A DNA stretch of 64,000 bases from an uncultured bacterium (lineage in GTDB: Bacteria; Actinomycetota; Coriobacteriia; Coriobacteriales; Coriobacteriaceae), in the NCBI GenBank assembly GCA_905214465.1, contig CAJMMD010000010.1, positions 1 through 64,000 of the forward strand. The letters run 5' to 3'. The notes under the pieces were generated by a model. The model worked only from the letters and a program-made list of their open reading frames with translations. It was not told where the DNA came from and did not search any database. The position numbers and the translations under genes were made by a program. Shown here one piece after another: positions 16,213-23,924 of the stretch (within the stretch, counting starts at the first letter, position 1; each line of letters starts with the position of its first letter).

Positions 16213-16847
16213 CGGATCATCACTTCCCTCTTATAGGCTTCGAGATCGCGCTCGACCTGCTCGTCGCCCGTGGCGTTGACCCACCACGGCCATTTAACGC
16301 AACACGTCGGCTCGTCGACCTGCGCAAACCACGTCTTGAGCTCCCCCAGGCTCACCGGGGCGTAGCCGTTGGCGTCGACACCCACGTCATAGCGCAGCAG
16401 TCCCTGCCTGCGGTTGAAATTGTTGTACGCGCCGCCGCAACTGTGGATATGCCCGTGCAAATGCCAGCTGCCGTGTGACATGCCCTGCCAGTCGACCATA
16501 GGATAGTGGCTCAGCACGATTTTTTGGCGGTCGATCTTGAGCACGCAAATGGGCGGCTCGACGATAAAAGCTTCCGCCACCGCAGGCTGCGTCCAGTCTT
16601 TGTCGTGGTTGCCGGGCAGCAGATGGACACGCTTGCAGACAATGCTCTTGCGCAGCTCGTAGGCATCTTGGACTGTCATCTTAAAGCTAAAGTCGCCCAG
16701 GATGTAGAGCTCATCATCCGCAGCGACCTTGCTGTTAATGTTGGCGACCATGGCGTCGTTCATCTGCGCAACAGTCGGCCAAGGCCTATCGCTAAGCCGT
16801 AGCATGCTCTCGTGTCCAAAGTGAGTATCGCTGGTAAACCAGATCAC
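16209..16847 (-). CDS. Calcineurin-like metallophosphoesterase (2 of 3)
   Basis: 212-residue metallophosphoesterase of a phage-type subfamily, opening with WFTSDTHFGHE, then LGDFSF, LPGNHDKDW, LSHYPMVDW and LHGHIHS. All metal ligands are present. It starts at GTG (16847) directly behind AGGAGG, which overlaps the stop of the preceding gene. Different subfamily from its two neighbours. Confidence 0.9.
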   Translation of the reverse strand: MIWFTSDTHFGHESMLRLSDRPWPTVAQMNDAMVANINSKVAADDELYILGDFSFKMTVQDAYELRKSIVCKRVHLLPGNHDKDWTQPAVAEAFIVEPPICVLKIDRQKIVLSHYPMVDWQGMSHGSWHLHGHIHSCGGAYNNFNRRQGLLRYDVGVDANGYAPVSLGELKTWFAQVDEPTCCVKWPWWVNATGDEQVERDLEAYKREVMIR

Positions 16848-16856
16848 GGGGACCTC

Positions 16857-17612
16857 CTAACGCTCTTGCTCGGAATAGTTGCTCGTCGTCTCGCCGAATC
16901 CGTCAGCACATCGCGCTTCGATCCGCACGATATCTTGGTAGATCAGGCGATGCTTGTCGTCGCGCCATTCATCGTCATGGTAATGGCCAAAGAACCAGGT
17001 GCGGTAGTCGAGTCGCCCGTCGAGCTCGCCCAAAAAGGCCTGCAGCGAATCGTCGTAGAACTCGCGATTGCACTCCATGCACAGCTCGTCTGCCAAATCG
17101 ACCGGCGCCTCGTGAGTCACAACATAGTCGACCTTCCAGCCCACACGATCGAGCGAGGCGCGACAGTATGCCATCTCGCTCTCACTCGGCATTTCCTCGG
17201 GCCACCACGTCTTTCCCTCCCGGCGCCACTGTTTGTCATGGCTCGCGGCGCCACCCATGGCGAGCACCGTGTTCCCCGCGATGTCGAACACCTCTCCGCG
17301 CATCAGGTGCAGCACATGCGGGCGAGCCTCGTGAACGAGGCCCCCGTTCCACTCTCGGATCGGCAGCCCCGCCAGCAGATGATAGTTCTCGTGATTGCCG
17401 TCGACAAAACACGTAGTCCAGGGCTTGGACTCAAACCAGTCGAGCCAGTATTTGTCGGTGTTTGAGCCACTCCATATAAAGCCAAAGTCGCCGGCAACGA
17501 TCACCACGTCATCGCGCGTCAGCGTACGGCCCAATGGCCAAACGCGCGACGAGAAGCGGCTCGCCCCGTACTCGGCAACACCGTGAACGTCTCCGGTAAC
17601 GAAAATGGACAT
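16857..17612 (-). CDS. Calcineurin-like metallophosphoesterase (3 of 3)
   Basis: 251-residue metallophosphoesterase, first gene of the tandem set. Motifs: VTGDVHGVA, AGDFGFIWSG, DGNHENYH, VTHEAP and FFGHYHDDEW. Close relative of the 241-residue protein two genes downstream. GGAGG precedes the ATG. The three genes are spaced by nine bases and minus four bases, so they are co-transcribed. Confidence 0.9.
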   Translation of the reverse strand: MSIFVTGDVHGVAEYGASRFSSRVWPLGRTLTRDDVVIVAGDFGFIWSGSNTDKYWLDWFESKPWTTCFVDGNHENYHLLAGLPIREWNGGLVHEARPHVLHLMRGEVFDIAGNTVLAMGGAASHDKQWRREGKTWWPEEMPSESEMAYCRASLDRVGWKVDYVVTHEAPVDLADELCMECNREFYDDSLQAFLGELDGRLDYRTWFFGHYHDDEWRDDKHRLIYQDIVRIEARCADGFGETTSNYSEQER

Positions 17613-17792
17613 TAAGCGGCACCTCCGTGCTGTGCGACTCTAGACAAATCGATGGCAGAAATTGCGGATCAGCCCCGGCATCCGCACCCCTTAGGGCTTA
17701 CCCCTCGTTCTTCCATCCAAACGGATCAAACACCCAAAAAACTAGATCGAGCACACTGTTGGCGGGCAGCATGTTGGGCAGGGCGTCTTGCC

Positions 17793-18107
17793 TCACTTGA
17801 GTGCGGTTGCCAATGGCACGCTCGTTTTAATGGCGTTTCGGGACAAGTTTTTGCATCCCGCAGAACGGTGGTAAATCTTGCCGTTCTTGGTGACGGTTAC
17901 CTTGATTTTTGAGGTATCCACACTGCGGGGCTCGATGGGCGCGGCCACCTCTTGACGAGCTGGCGCTGTTTTCCAAGGCTTGCCTCTCGAAAAACCAAAA
18001 TCGCAGAATCGATTGATATAGCTGTCGAAACATCCATCGAACAGCAACCCCGTTGCCAGGCCCGCCATGAACCCACAGGCAATCGCAGCTTCTCCTCTGA
18101 TTTGCAT
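17793..18107 (-). CDS. Small membrane-anchored protein with YHxxxC motif
   Basis: 104 residues. A hydrophobic N-terminus (about residues 5-25; AIACGFMAGLATGLLF) is followed by a basic linker and a C-terminal motif, VTVTKNGKIYHRSAGCKNL ... ATAL, the Tyr-His/Cys element found at the ends of some secreted nucleases and surface proteins. I do not know its function. ATG at 18107 is chosen because GGAGG lies before it. A strong terminator on the other side separates it from the surface-protein gene. Confidence 0.65.
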   Translation of the reverse strand: MQIRGEAAIACGFMAGLATGLLFDGCFDSYINRFCDFGFSRGKPWKTAPARQEVAAPIEPRSVDTSKIKVTVTKNGKIYHRSAGCKNLSRNAIKTSVPLATALK

Positions 18108-18141
18108 ATGTCCCTCCATAATCAATCTCGAAGATTAAAAA

Positions 18142-18181
18142 CGGCGCGCGCCGCAGGGCCTATCCCTTGCGGCGCGCGCCG
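18142..18181 (-). terminator. Terminator of the surface-protein gene
   Basis: Fourteen-base GC-only stem (CGGCGCGCGCCGCA / TGCGGCGCGCGCCG) followed on the minus strand by TTTTTAA. Confidence 0.85.
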
Positions 18182-18205
18182 AAAATGATCCGTTTTCCTC
18201 CGTCC

Positions 18206-21200
18206 CTAACGGATCAGTTGGCGGCGCTTGTCGGAGAGGAAGACGCCAGCGGCAACCAGGACCGTGCCGCCGATCACGAAGGTCTCACCCAGCAGCTCGG
18301 ACGCATCGCCCGTGGCGGGCATCGCCGTCTGCCAAGTCGTGGCCTCGGTCTTTGCCTCCGCATGCTTGGCCTGGTACGTCACTTGCGTGACGGGCCGGGT
18401 CTGCTCGCCGTTTCCGCGGTCGGCGGCCTCTTGGCGAGCGATCTCGGCGTTAAGCTCGGCAATAGCCTGGTCGAGCTCGACCTTGGCGGCGGTGTAGTTG
18501 GCGAGCGCCTCCAAGTATGCCGGCGCCACGGCATCCGTCGCAGCCACGGCGTCATCGAGTTCGGCCTTGGCGGTCGTGGCGCGCTCGGCGGCATTGTGAG
18601 CTGCAGCGATCTTGGCGTTGAGCGCCTCGTCCACATCGTCAGCGCTGCCGTTGGCGATGGCTTCGGCAAGATTGATCCTGCGCAGGCGGGTGACCGCGGC
18701 GGCAGAGGCATCGCGGGCGGCGGCCGCATCCGTCACGGCATCGTCAGCCTCCACCAAGTCGTACTCGGCATCGCTCACGGCCATCTCCGCAGCATCAAGC
18801 GCAGCATCGGCAGCGAGCTTGTCCTCAGTAGCCCTGGAAAGTGCTGCAGCGGCATTCTTAAGCTGGGAGGCACGCGCGGCAGCTGCATCAGACTTTGCCT
18901 GAGCCGTTGTCGCGGCAGCGCCAGCATCGCTCGCAGCCTGCTGGGCCATATCGAGCTCCGCCTGAGCGCCAGCAGCATCGATGGCTGCCTGATCGGCATC
19001 GCCTTGGGCGACAGCAAGTTCAGCCTCCGCCTCACGCTGATTGGCACGTGCGTCTTCGAGCGTAGACGATGCCGCATCAAACGCACGCTGAGCAGCAGCG
19101 ATATCGGCCGAATACGCCGCCAGCTCATCCTGGGCCGCGGCAAGTGCATCCTGCTTGTCGCCGACACCGACACGAGCGGCATCCAGTGCGCGCTTGGCAG
19201 CAGCCACCTTGCCCTTGGCAATGTCGAGCTCGCCAGACTTGGCGGCCACGGCGTCCTGAGCCGCCGCAACTGCGGCGTTGGCAGCGCTCAAATCGGCGCG
19301 GGCATCGCTGACAGCACGCGCGGCGACGTCAGCTGCAGCCTGCTTTTGCTCCACAGAAGCCTGAGCCTCCGAGACCTTGGCAGTCGCGACATCAACGTCA
19401 GCGACAGCGCGCTCAACCTGAGCTTGCTTTGCCGCAACGGTCTGCGATGCTGCGTCCACCTTGTTGCCGGCATCGTCGGCAACGCCCTGCGCCGTAGCAA
19501 GCTCCTTGCGTGCCGCGTCAACGCCCTGCTCGGGATTTGCCAGAGAGTCGCACCACGCGTTCAGCGCAGTCTCATACTCAGCAACCGTCATCGGATTGGC
19601 GTTGTACGGCTCGTACCATTGACTAGAATATACGAATGTCTGCGCTTGCGTGCTGTACCCGTTGATCGTTCCACGCGTGCAAACGCCCATGCCCGTCACG
19701 GTGTAGTTGGGATCGATTACGTTGATGTAATGGCCGACTGAGCGAATTAACCCACCATGCTTCGCAGCGTAGTTATCAATCTCGGAGCTATGCATCGTAT
19801 AGAAATCGTAAGCGGCCTTTCCCGTAAGGCCCGTCGCGCCCAGCGAGGCTGCGGCAGCGTCAAAGACGGCCTTCTCCTGATCGACCCACTGCTTAAACGG
19901 ATTGCTTCCGTAGTTCCATGCCACGTTTTCGCCCACTTCGAACTGCCTGGCGTGGTCGATCTTAGTGTCGGAGAAGTTCGCATCGGCAATGGCAGTCGCC
20001 ATCATGGCATACGTCACCTTGAGCTCACCCAGGCCAACGCTCGCGCGATACTCGTTGCACGCCTTGAGCCACACGACCGCCTGCTTCATGTTGGCCAGGC
20101 TCGTCGCATCGGCCTCCTCGCCCACCTTGTTGTAGCTAGCGAGTTTGCAGTTGAGGATGATATCCGCCGCGTCGTTGGCGCCCACGCTCTTAAAGAACGC
20201 GATAGCACCCTGGCGGTAGTTCTCCGCCGATGCATTCGCCGTTGCCTGAGCGGCATCGAGCTTGGCCTGGGCCTGAGCCACAGCCTGGTCGGCCTGCTGC
20301 TTTTGAGCCGTCGCCTGATCGAGCGCCTTGCCAGCAACTTCCTTCTCGTCTTTGGCTGCCGAGAGTTTGGCCTGAGCATCGGCCAGCTCCGTAAGCGCAG
20401 AGGCATGATCGGTCTTGGCCTGGTCAAGAGCGGCATCTGCCGCAGCCTTGGCGGCAACGGCGACATCCAGCTTGGACTGAGCATCGGTAGCAGCCTGTTG
20501 CTGGTCGGCAACTGTCTGCTGGGCAGTCCGCACCTCGCCCTGGGCAGCGGCAGCGTCCTGCTCGGCGGCAGCAAGCTCACCCTCGCGCTGCGACTGCGCG
20601 GCCTTGGCGTCGGTCAGGGCTTCGGACGCAGCGACCACCTTTGCCTTGGCGGCCTCGTACTCCGGCCCCGCAGCGCCCTGCTCGGCTCGGTCCAGATCGG
20701 CCTTGGCCGCGTCATAGCTCGCCTGCGCGGCATCCACGTCCGCATCTGCCGCGGCCTTTGCCTGCTGAGCTGCCGAAAGCTTGCCCTGCGCGTTCTGCTG
20801 CTTGACAGCGGCGACAGCGACAGCGGCCTGGGCATCCGAGAGCTTGGCCCGCGCATCGGCGGCCTGCTGCTTTGCCTGCTCCAGGTCGCTTGCTGCCTGC
20901 TCTGCAGCAGCCTGGGCAGCGGCTACGGCCTCGGGCGTGGCATCGGATGCAGCAGCCCGTGCAGCTTCGAGAGCAGACTGGGCATCGCGGGATGCCTTCT
21001 GGGCGGTAGCCAGGGCTTCGTCCTTGTCCGTCAGGTTCTTCTTGGCGGCATCGAGCGAAGCCTGGGCATCCTCAAGCGCCTTGACATCCGCATCGGCCTT
21101 GTCCTGCGCAGCGCCCATCTGCTTTTCCAGCTCGGCCGAGGCAGCAGAGGCCGCGCTATCGCTCGCACCACGGGCCGCGTCATAGGCACCCTGCACCTGC

Positions 21201-21559
21201 TGCTGGTTGGCGGCAGCGACATCGTAGGGAACAGCAGCCGTTTCCAGATCGGCCTTGGCGGCAGCGGCCTTAGCACGAGCCACATCGACCGCAGCCTGCA
21301 GGTTGGCGACCTTCTGCGCCGCCGACACCGTGCCCGCGCCAGTACTAGCAGCGGCCGCGCTCGTCAACGGAGACAGCACCGCAGCCGGCTTCCCAGTAGC
21401 GTCGGCACCGTTCGCGCCCTGTGCCACCGCGGTCAGCGGAGACAGCAGCGACCCGCCCGTCATGGCGATCGTCGCCGCGGCAACCGTCGCTATGCGCCCG
21501 GCGGCCTTCGTCTTACCCGCAGCGCCGCCGTTGATGTTCTTATTCACGTTCTTGCTCAT
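18206..21559 (-). CDS. Wall-anchored coiled-coil surface protein with central CAP/SCP domain
   Basis: 1117-residue secreted protein. Signal peptide at about residues 1-50 (ending near AVAQGANG); Ala/Lys/Gln-rich coiled coil at about 80-460; CAP/SCP domain at about 480-640 (CNEYRASVGLGELKV, HARQFEVGENVAWNYG, YDFYTMHSSEIDNY, VGHYINVIDPNY); second coiled coil at about 650-1060; then a sortase signal MPATG, a hydrophobic segment and KRRQLIR. So it is exported, probably sortase-linked, with the CAP domain held between two long rods. CAP domains in bacteria have unclear roles (lipid, peptide or adhesion). ATG at 21559 follows GGAAGGA. Its own terminator follows it, so it is monocistronic. Confidence 0.9.
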   Translation of the reverse strand: MSKNVNKNINGGAAGKTKAAGRIATVAAATIAMTGGSLLSPLTAVAQGANGADATGKPAAVLSPLTSAAAASTGAGTVSAAQKVANLQAAVDVARAKAAAAKADLETAAVPYDVAAANQQQVQGAYDAARGASDSAASAASAELEKQMGAAQDKADADVKALEDAQASLDAAKKNLTDKDEALATAQKASRDAQSALEAARAAASDATPEAVAAAQAAAEQAASDLEQAKQQAADARAKLSDAQAAVAVAAVKQQNAQGKLSAAQQAKAAADADVDAAQASYDAAKADLDRAEQGAAGPEYEAAKAKVVAASEALTDAKAAQSQREGELAAAEQDAAAAQGEVRTAQQTVADQQQAATDAQSKLDVAVAAKAAADAALDQAKTDHASALTELADAQAKLSAAKDEKEVAGKALDQATAQKQQADQAVAQAQAKLDAAQATANASAENYRQGAIAFFKSVGANDAADIILNCKLASYNKVGEEADATSLANMKQAVVWLKACNEYRASVGLGELKVTYAMMATAIADANFSDTKIDHARQFEVGENVAWNYGSNPFKQWVDQEKAVFDAAAASLGATGLTGKAAYDFYTMHSSEIDNYAAKHGGLIRSVGHYINVIDPNYTVTGMGVCTRGTINGYSTQAQTFVYSSQWYEPYNANPMTVAEYETALNAWCDSLANPEQGVDAARKELATAQGVADDAGNKVDAASQTVAAKQAQVERAVADVDVATAKVSEAQASVEQKQAAADVAARAVSDARADLSAANAAVAAAQDAVAAKSGELDIAKGKVAAAKRALDAARVGVGDKQDALAAAQDELAAYSADIAAAQRAFDAASSTLEDARANQREAEAELAVAQGDADQAAIDAAGAQAELDMAQQAASDAGAAATTAQAKSDAAAARASQLKNAAAALSRATEDKLAADAALDAAEMAVSDAEYDLVEADDAVTDAAAARDASAAAVTRLRRINLAEAIANGSADDVDEALNAKIAAAHNAAERATTAKAELDDAVAATDAVAPAYLEALANYTAAKVELDQAIAELNAEIARQEAADRGNGEQTRPVTQVTYQAKHAEAKTEATTWQTAMPATGDASELLGETFVIGGTVLVAAGVFLSDKRRQLIR

Positions 21560-21680
21560 TGCCGATTCCTTCCCACGATGAGCTGATGTCTGACACACAT
21601 AGTCGATCTAACGTGCCCCGCTAAAAAGAGGTGATAACGGGGTAATTAAATCGGAGGAGTTGGAGACAAGCCCACATCCA

Positions 21681-21875
21681 TCAGCGGATGCCGAGCTCAT
21701 ACTCTCGCTCGCGCTCAATATCATTCAGGTACTCATAATCTTCGGAGCTAAGCTCTAAATCATCTTGAGCGAACATGTAGTTCTCAGCCTTAGAACAAAT
21801 ACTGTAACCGCAGATGGTATTGAAATCGATATGGTCGGTATTGTCGTTGTAAAGGGGGAAAATTCTGCTGGTCAT
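21681..21875 (-). CDS. Small acidic hypothetical protein
   Basis: 64 residues, rich in Asp/Glu/Tyr (DLELSSEDYEYLNDIERE), AT-richer than its neighbours. Not recognised. GAGAGG precedes both the ATG at 21875 and a TTG six bases earlier. It stands alone at the edge of the accessory island and could encode a small regulator or inhibitor, but nothing in the sequence proves that it is expressed. Confidence 0.5.
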   Translation of the reverse strand: MTSRIFPLYNDNTDHIDFNTICGYSICSKAENYMFAQDDLELSSEDYEYLNDIEREREYELGIR

Positions 21876-22028
21876 GCTCAAATACCTCTCAACATAAACT
21901 GAAAACTCGTTTGCTTGGTCTCTTTTTGAGACCCCATCTGATGTGCTATGGCTGCAGTATATGTTCTCCCCTTTTACAATGCAAGCATAATTTCAAAAAG
22001 TTCTAGGAGCGATAATTGCGCAACACCA

Positions 22029-23924
22029 TCACTTGCCGCCACCGCCATCCCCCACCGCGCCCTCACGCGCAGCGCACTCGTTGAGATACTTGACCGGAAT
22101 CGGCCACCTGGAGGGAGCTCCGTAGCGCGAAAGCCCCACATTGACCAGCTGAACCAGCAACTCGGACAGATCTTCGCCGTCGAGCATCTCAATCGAGCGC
22201 ACATGGATCGCCGTTGCCACATCCTCTTTGGTGCCGTTGTTGACGCCGACAAAGTAGCAGGTCGTCCCTGCGCGTTCGAACGTTCCAATGCCGTAATAGG
22301 ACGAGTTGAAGCTCTCGAAAAACTCCTTCTTACGACCCGCCTTACCCGTAAGCTGATAATCGCGCACCAAGGTCACAAAGTTGTTGGAGAAGGTCGTTAA
22401 GCCCGTATCCCGCACGCGTGCGAGCATAGACCGCTCGCTCGCCTGCACGTCAAAGATATAGGCATCCTTGTCGAGTTTGCCTTCGGCCGTCAGCAGCTCG
22501 AGCTCCATCTCATCCACGGGACCGTCCTCGATCGGATGTGAGGCGTAGTCCATGGCCCCATCCACACCGATCGTCAACATCGCAAGGCGCTCATCCAGCT
22601 CAACTTTATCCTTCTCCTTGCGCGGGACATTGACCACGCCGCAGGCCGTCACCGACTCAACGCCAAAAGAGCCAAGGTCAAACGCCCTCACCCGTCCGTC
22701 GGCAACATCTTGCTTAACCAGCAGCTCTTTGAGCATGGCCCCCAGGATCGCCTCTTGCACATTGCGGTCCTTTTGCTTTGGCGCCACCTTAAACAGTGGC
22801 TCGCACACATCCGGCGTCACGTGCTGTTCCACCACGCCAACATGTAAGGCATAGCCGTCGTCCTCAGCAACCTCATTGGGCACAACGACAAGGTTCAGCG
22901 CCCGCGATTCCACGGTCCTTCCGCCATACGATGCGCGAACGCCCCACGAGGAATCGCTAAGTCGATCGGCCAGCCGGCGCGCCACTTCGGCAAGCCCATT
23001 ACGCGCAAACGACACCACGATTCGCTGCCCCGCCATGCGCTCCGCAACCACGCGCATGTACTCATCGCCCTTGAGCACCTCGTAGAAACTCTTACGCGGG
23101 TATTCCATGAGCGTCACCCGGGCAAATTCGCTGTAACGGCGTTCGAGAATCTGCAGCTCTCGATACAGGATGCCCTTCTTGGTATAGGCGACCTTGTCCG
23201 CCTGGGCCGAGAACGTCAGATCACGGCGCTTGGACGGCTTGTCGCCCTTGGCTCGGCGCAGGATGTACTCGTCTTTTTGTTCGTGGGCAAGCACCATCGT
23301 CGCCACGGGCGATAGCCTGTAGCCCACTTGGCTCTTAATCTTTTCGAGCTCTTTCTCGTCACCTTGTGCCCTGCCAATAAGCACACGGCGCTTGGTGAAC
23401 GTCCGAATCTTAAGATCAAAGGTGCAGTCTTCATCGATAACGATTTCAACCGTTTCGATCTTGGCAGGTCCCCTTCCATCGCTTTCGACAGCATCGCGGC
23501 GGGCACCCTTGGCGCTAATGACATACAGGTGCCCGGTGTCATTGGGAACTTCGTCCTCAATCCCCTCAAACTGAGAGCAGGAGTTGAACAGCAAACGGAG
23601 TGCAACGCAATCGTCCAGCTCGTCCCAATGAGTTTTAATCGGAACCAACTGCTCCTGATAAAGCGAGGCATTAAGGTCGCCCGTCTGCACGCCCGCTTTG
23701 ACCATCAGAAAGACGCGGTTGTCCGCAAGCTGCGTGAGCGCGGCGACCTTGCCCGTCTGGCACACATCGGCCATAAAGTTCGCCACGGCATGCTTACCAG
23801 CATCGCCTACGTTGCACCAAAAGACCGAGTAGCGCTCCTCGGCAGCAGCGGCGTCGAGCTGCAGCTTAAACTCAGATACGGCAATGTCTCCCAAGCCACA
23901 CGACTGGTTATGCTTCGATTGCAC
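22029..23924 (-). CDS. Unknown 631-residue protein, last gene of the helicase/ClpX-like operon
   Basis: I do not recognise a family. No membrane segments; mixed alpha/beta with many Val/Asp/Glu/Arg. Noted segments: VVVPNE (about 340), GVVEQHVTPD (about 360), RNVQEAILGAMLKELLVKQ (about 385), ERLAMLTIGVDGAMDY (about 440) and, near the C-terminus, GLSRYGAPSRWPIPVKYLNE. The C-terminal pattern (a GVNNG-type strand turn, then WPIPVKYL) recalls the end of PIWI-like RNase H domains, but no catalytic tetrad was confirmed. The GTG start overlaps the helicase stop by 17 bases, with GGAGG upstream, so translation is coupled and the protein is very likely a partner of the helicase. Confidence 0.8.
   Translation of the reverse strand: MQSKHNQSCGLGDIAVSEFKLQLDAAAAEERYSVFWCNVGDAGKHAVANFMADVCQTGKVAALTQLADNRVFLMVKAGVQTGDLNASLYQEQLVPIKTHWDELDDCVALRLLFNSCSQFEGIEDEVPNDTGHLYVISAKGARRDAVESDGRGPAKIETVEIVIDEDCTFDLKIRTFTKRRVLIGRAQGDEKELEKIKSQVGYRLSPVATMVLAHEQKDEYILRRAKGDKPSKRRDLTFSAQADKVAYTKKGILYRELQILERRYSEFARVTLMEYPRKSFYEVLKGDEYMRVVAERMAGQRIVVSFARNGLAEVARRLADRLSDSSWGVRASYGGRTVESRALNLVVVPNEVAEDDGYALHVGVVEQHVTPDVCEPLFKVAPKQKDRNVQEAILGAMLKELLVKQDVADGRVRAFDLGSFGVESVTACGVVNVPRKEKDKVELDERLAMLTIGVDGAMDYASHPIEDGPVDEMELELLTAEGKLDKDAYIFDVQASERSMLARVRDTGLTTFSNNFVTLVRDYQLTGKAGRKKEFFESFNSSYYGIGTFERAGTTCYFVGVNNGTKEDVATAIHVRSIEMLDGEDLSELLVQLVNVGLSRYGAPSRWPIPVKYLNECAAREGAVGDGGGGK

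Noticed and set aside
18167..19741. 524- and 609-codon plus-strand frames over the surface-protein gene (to 21586)
   Set aside because: Antisense of the Ala-rich coiled coils; low-complexity Leu/Arg/Gly composition and no ribosome site.
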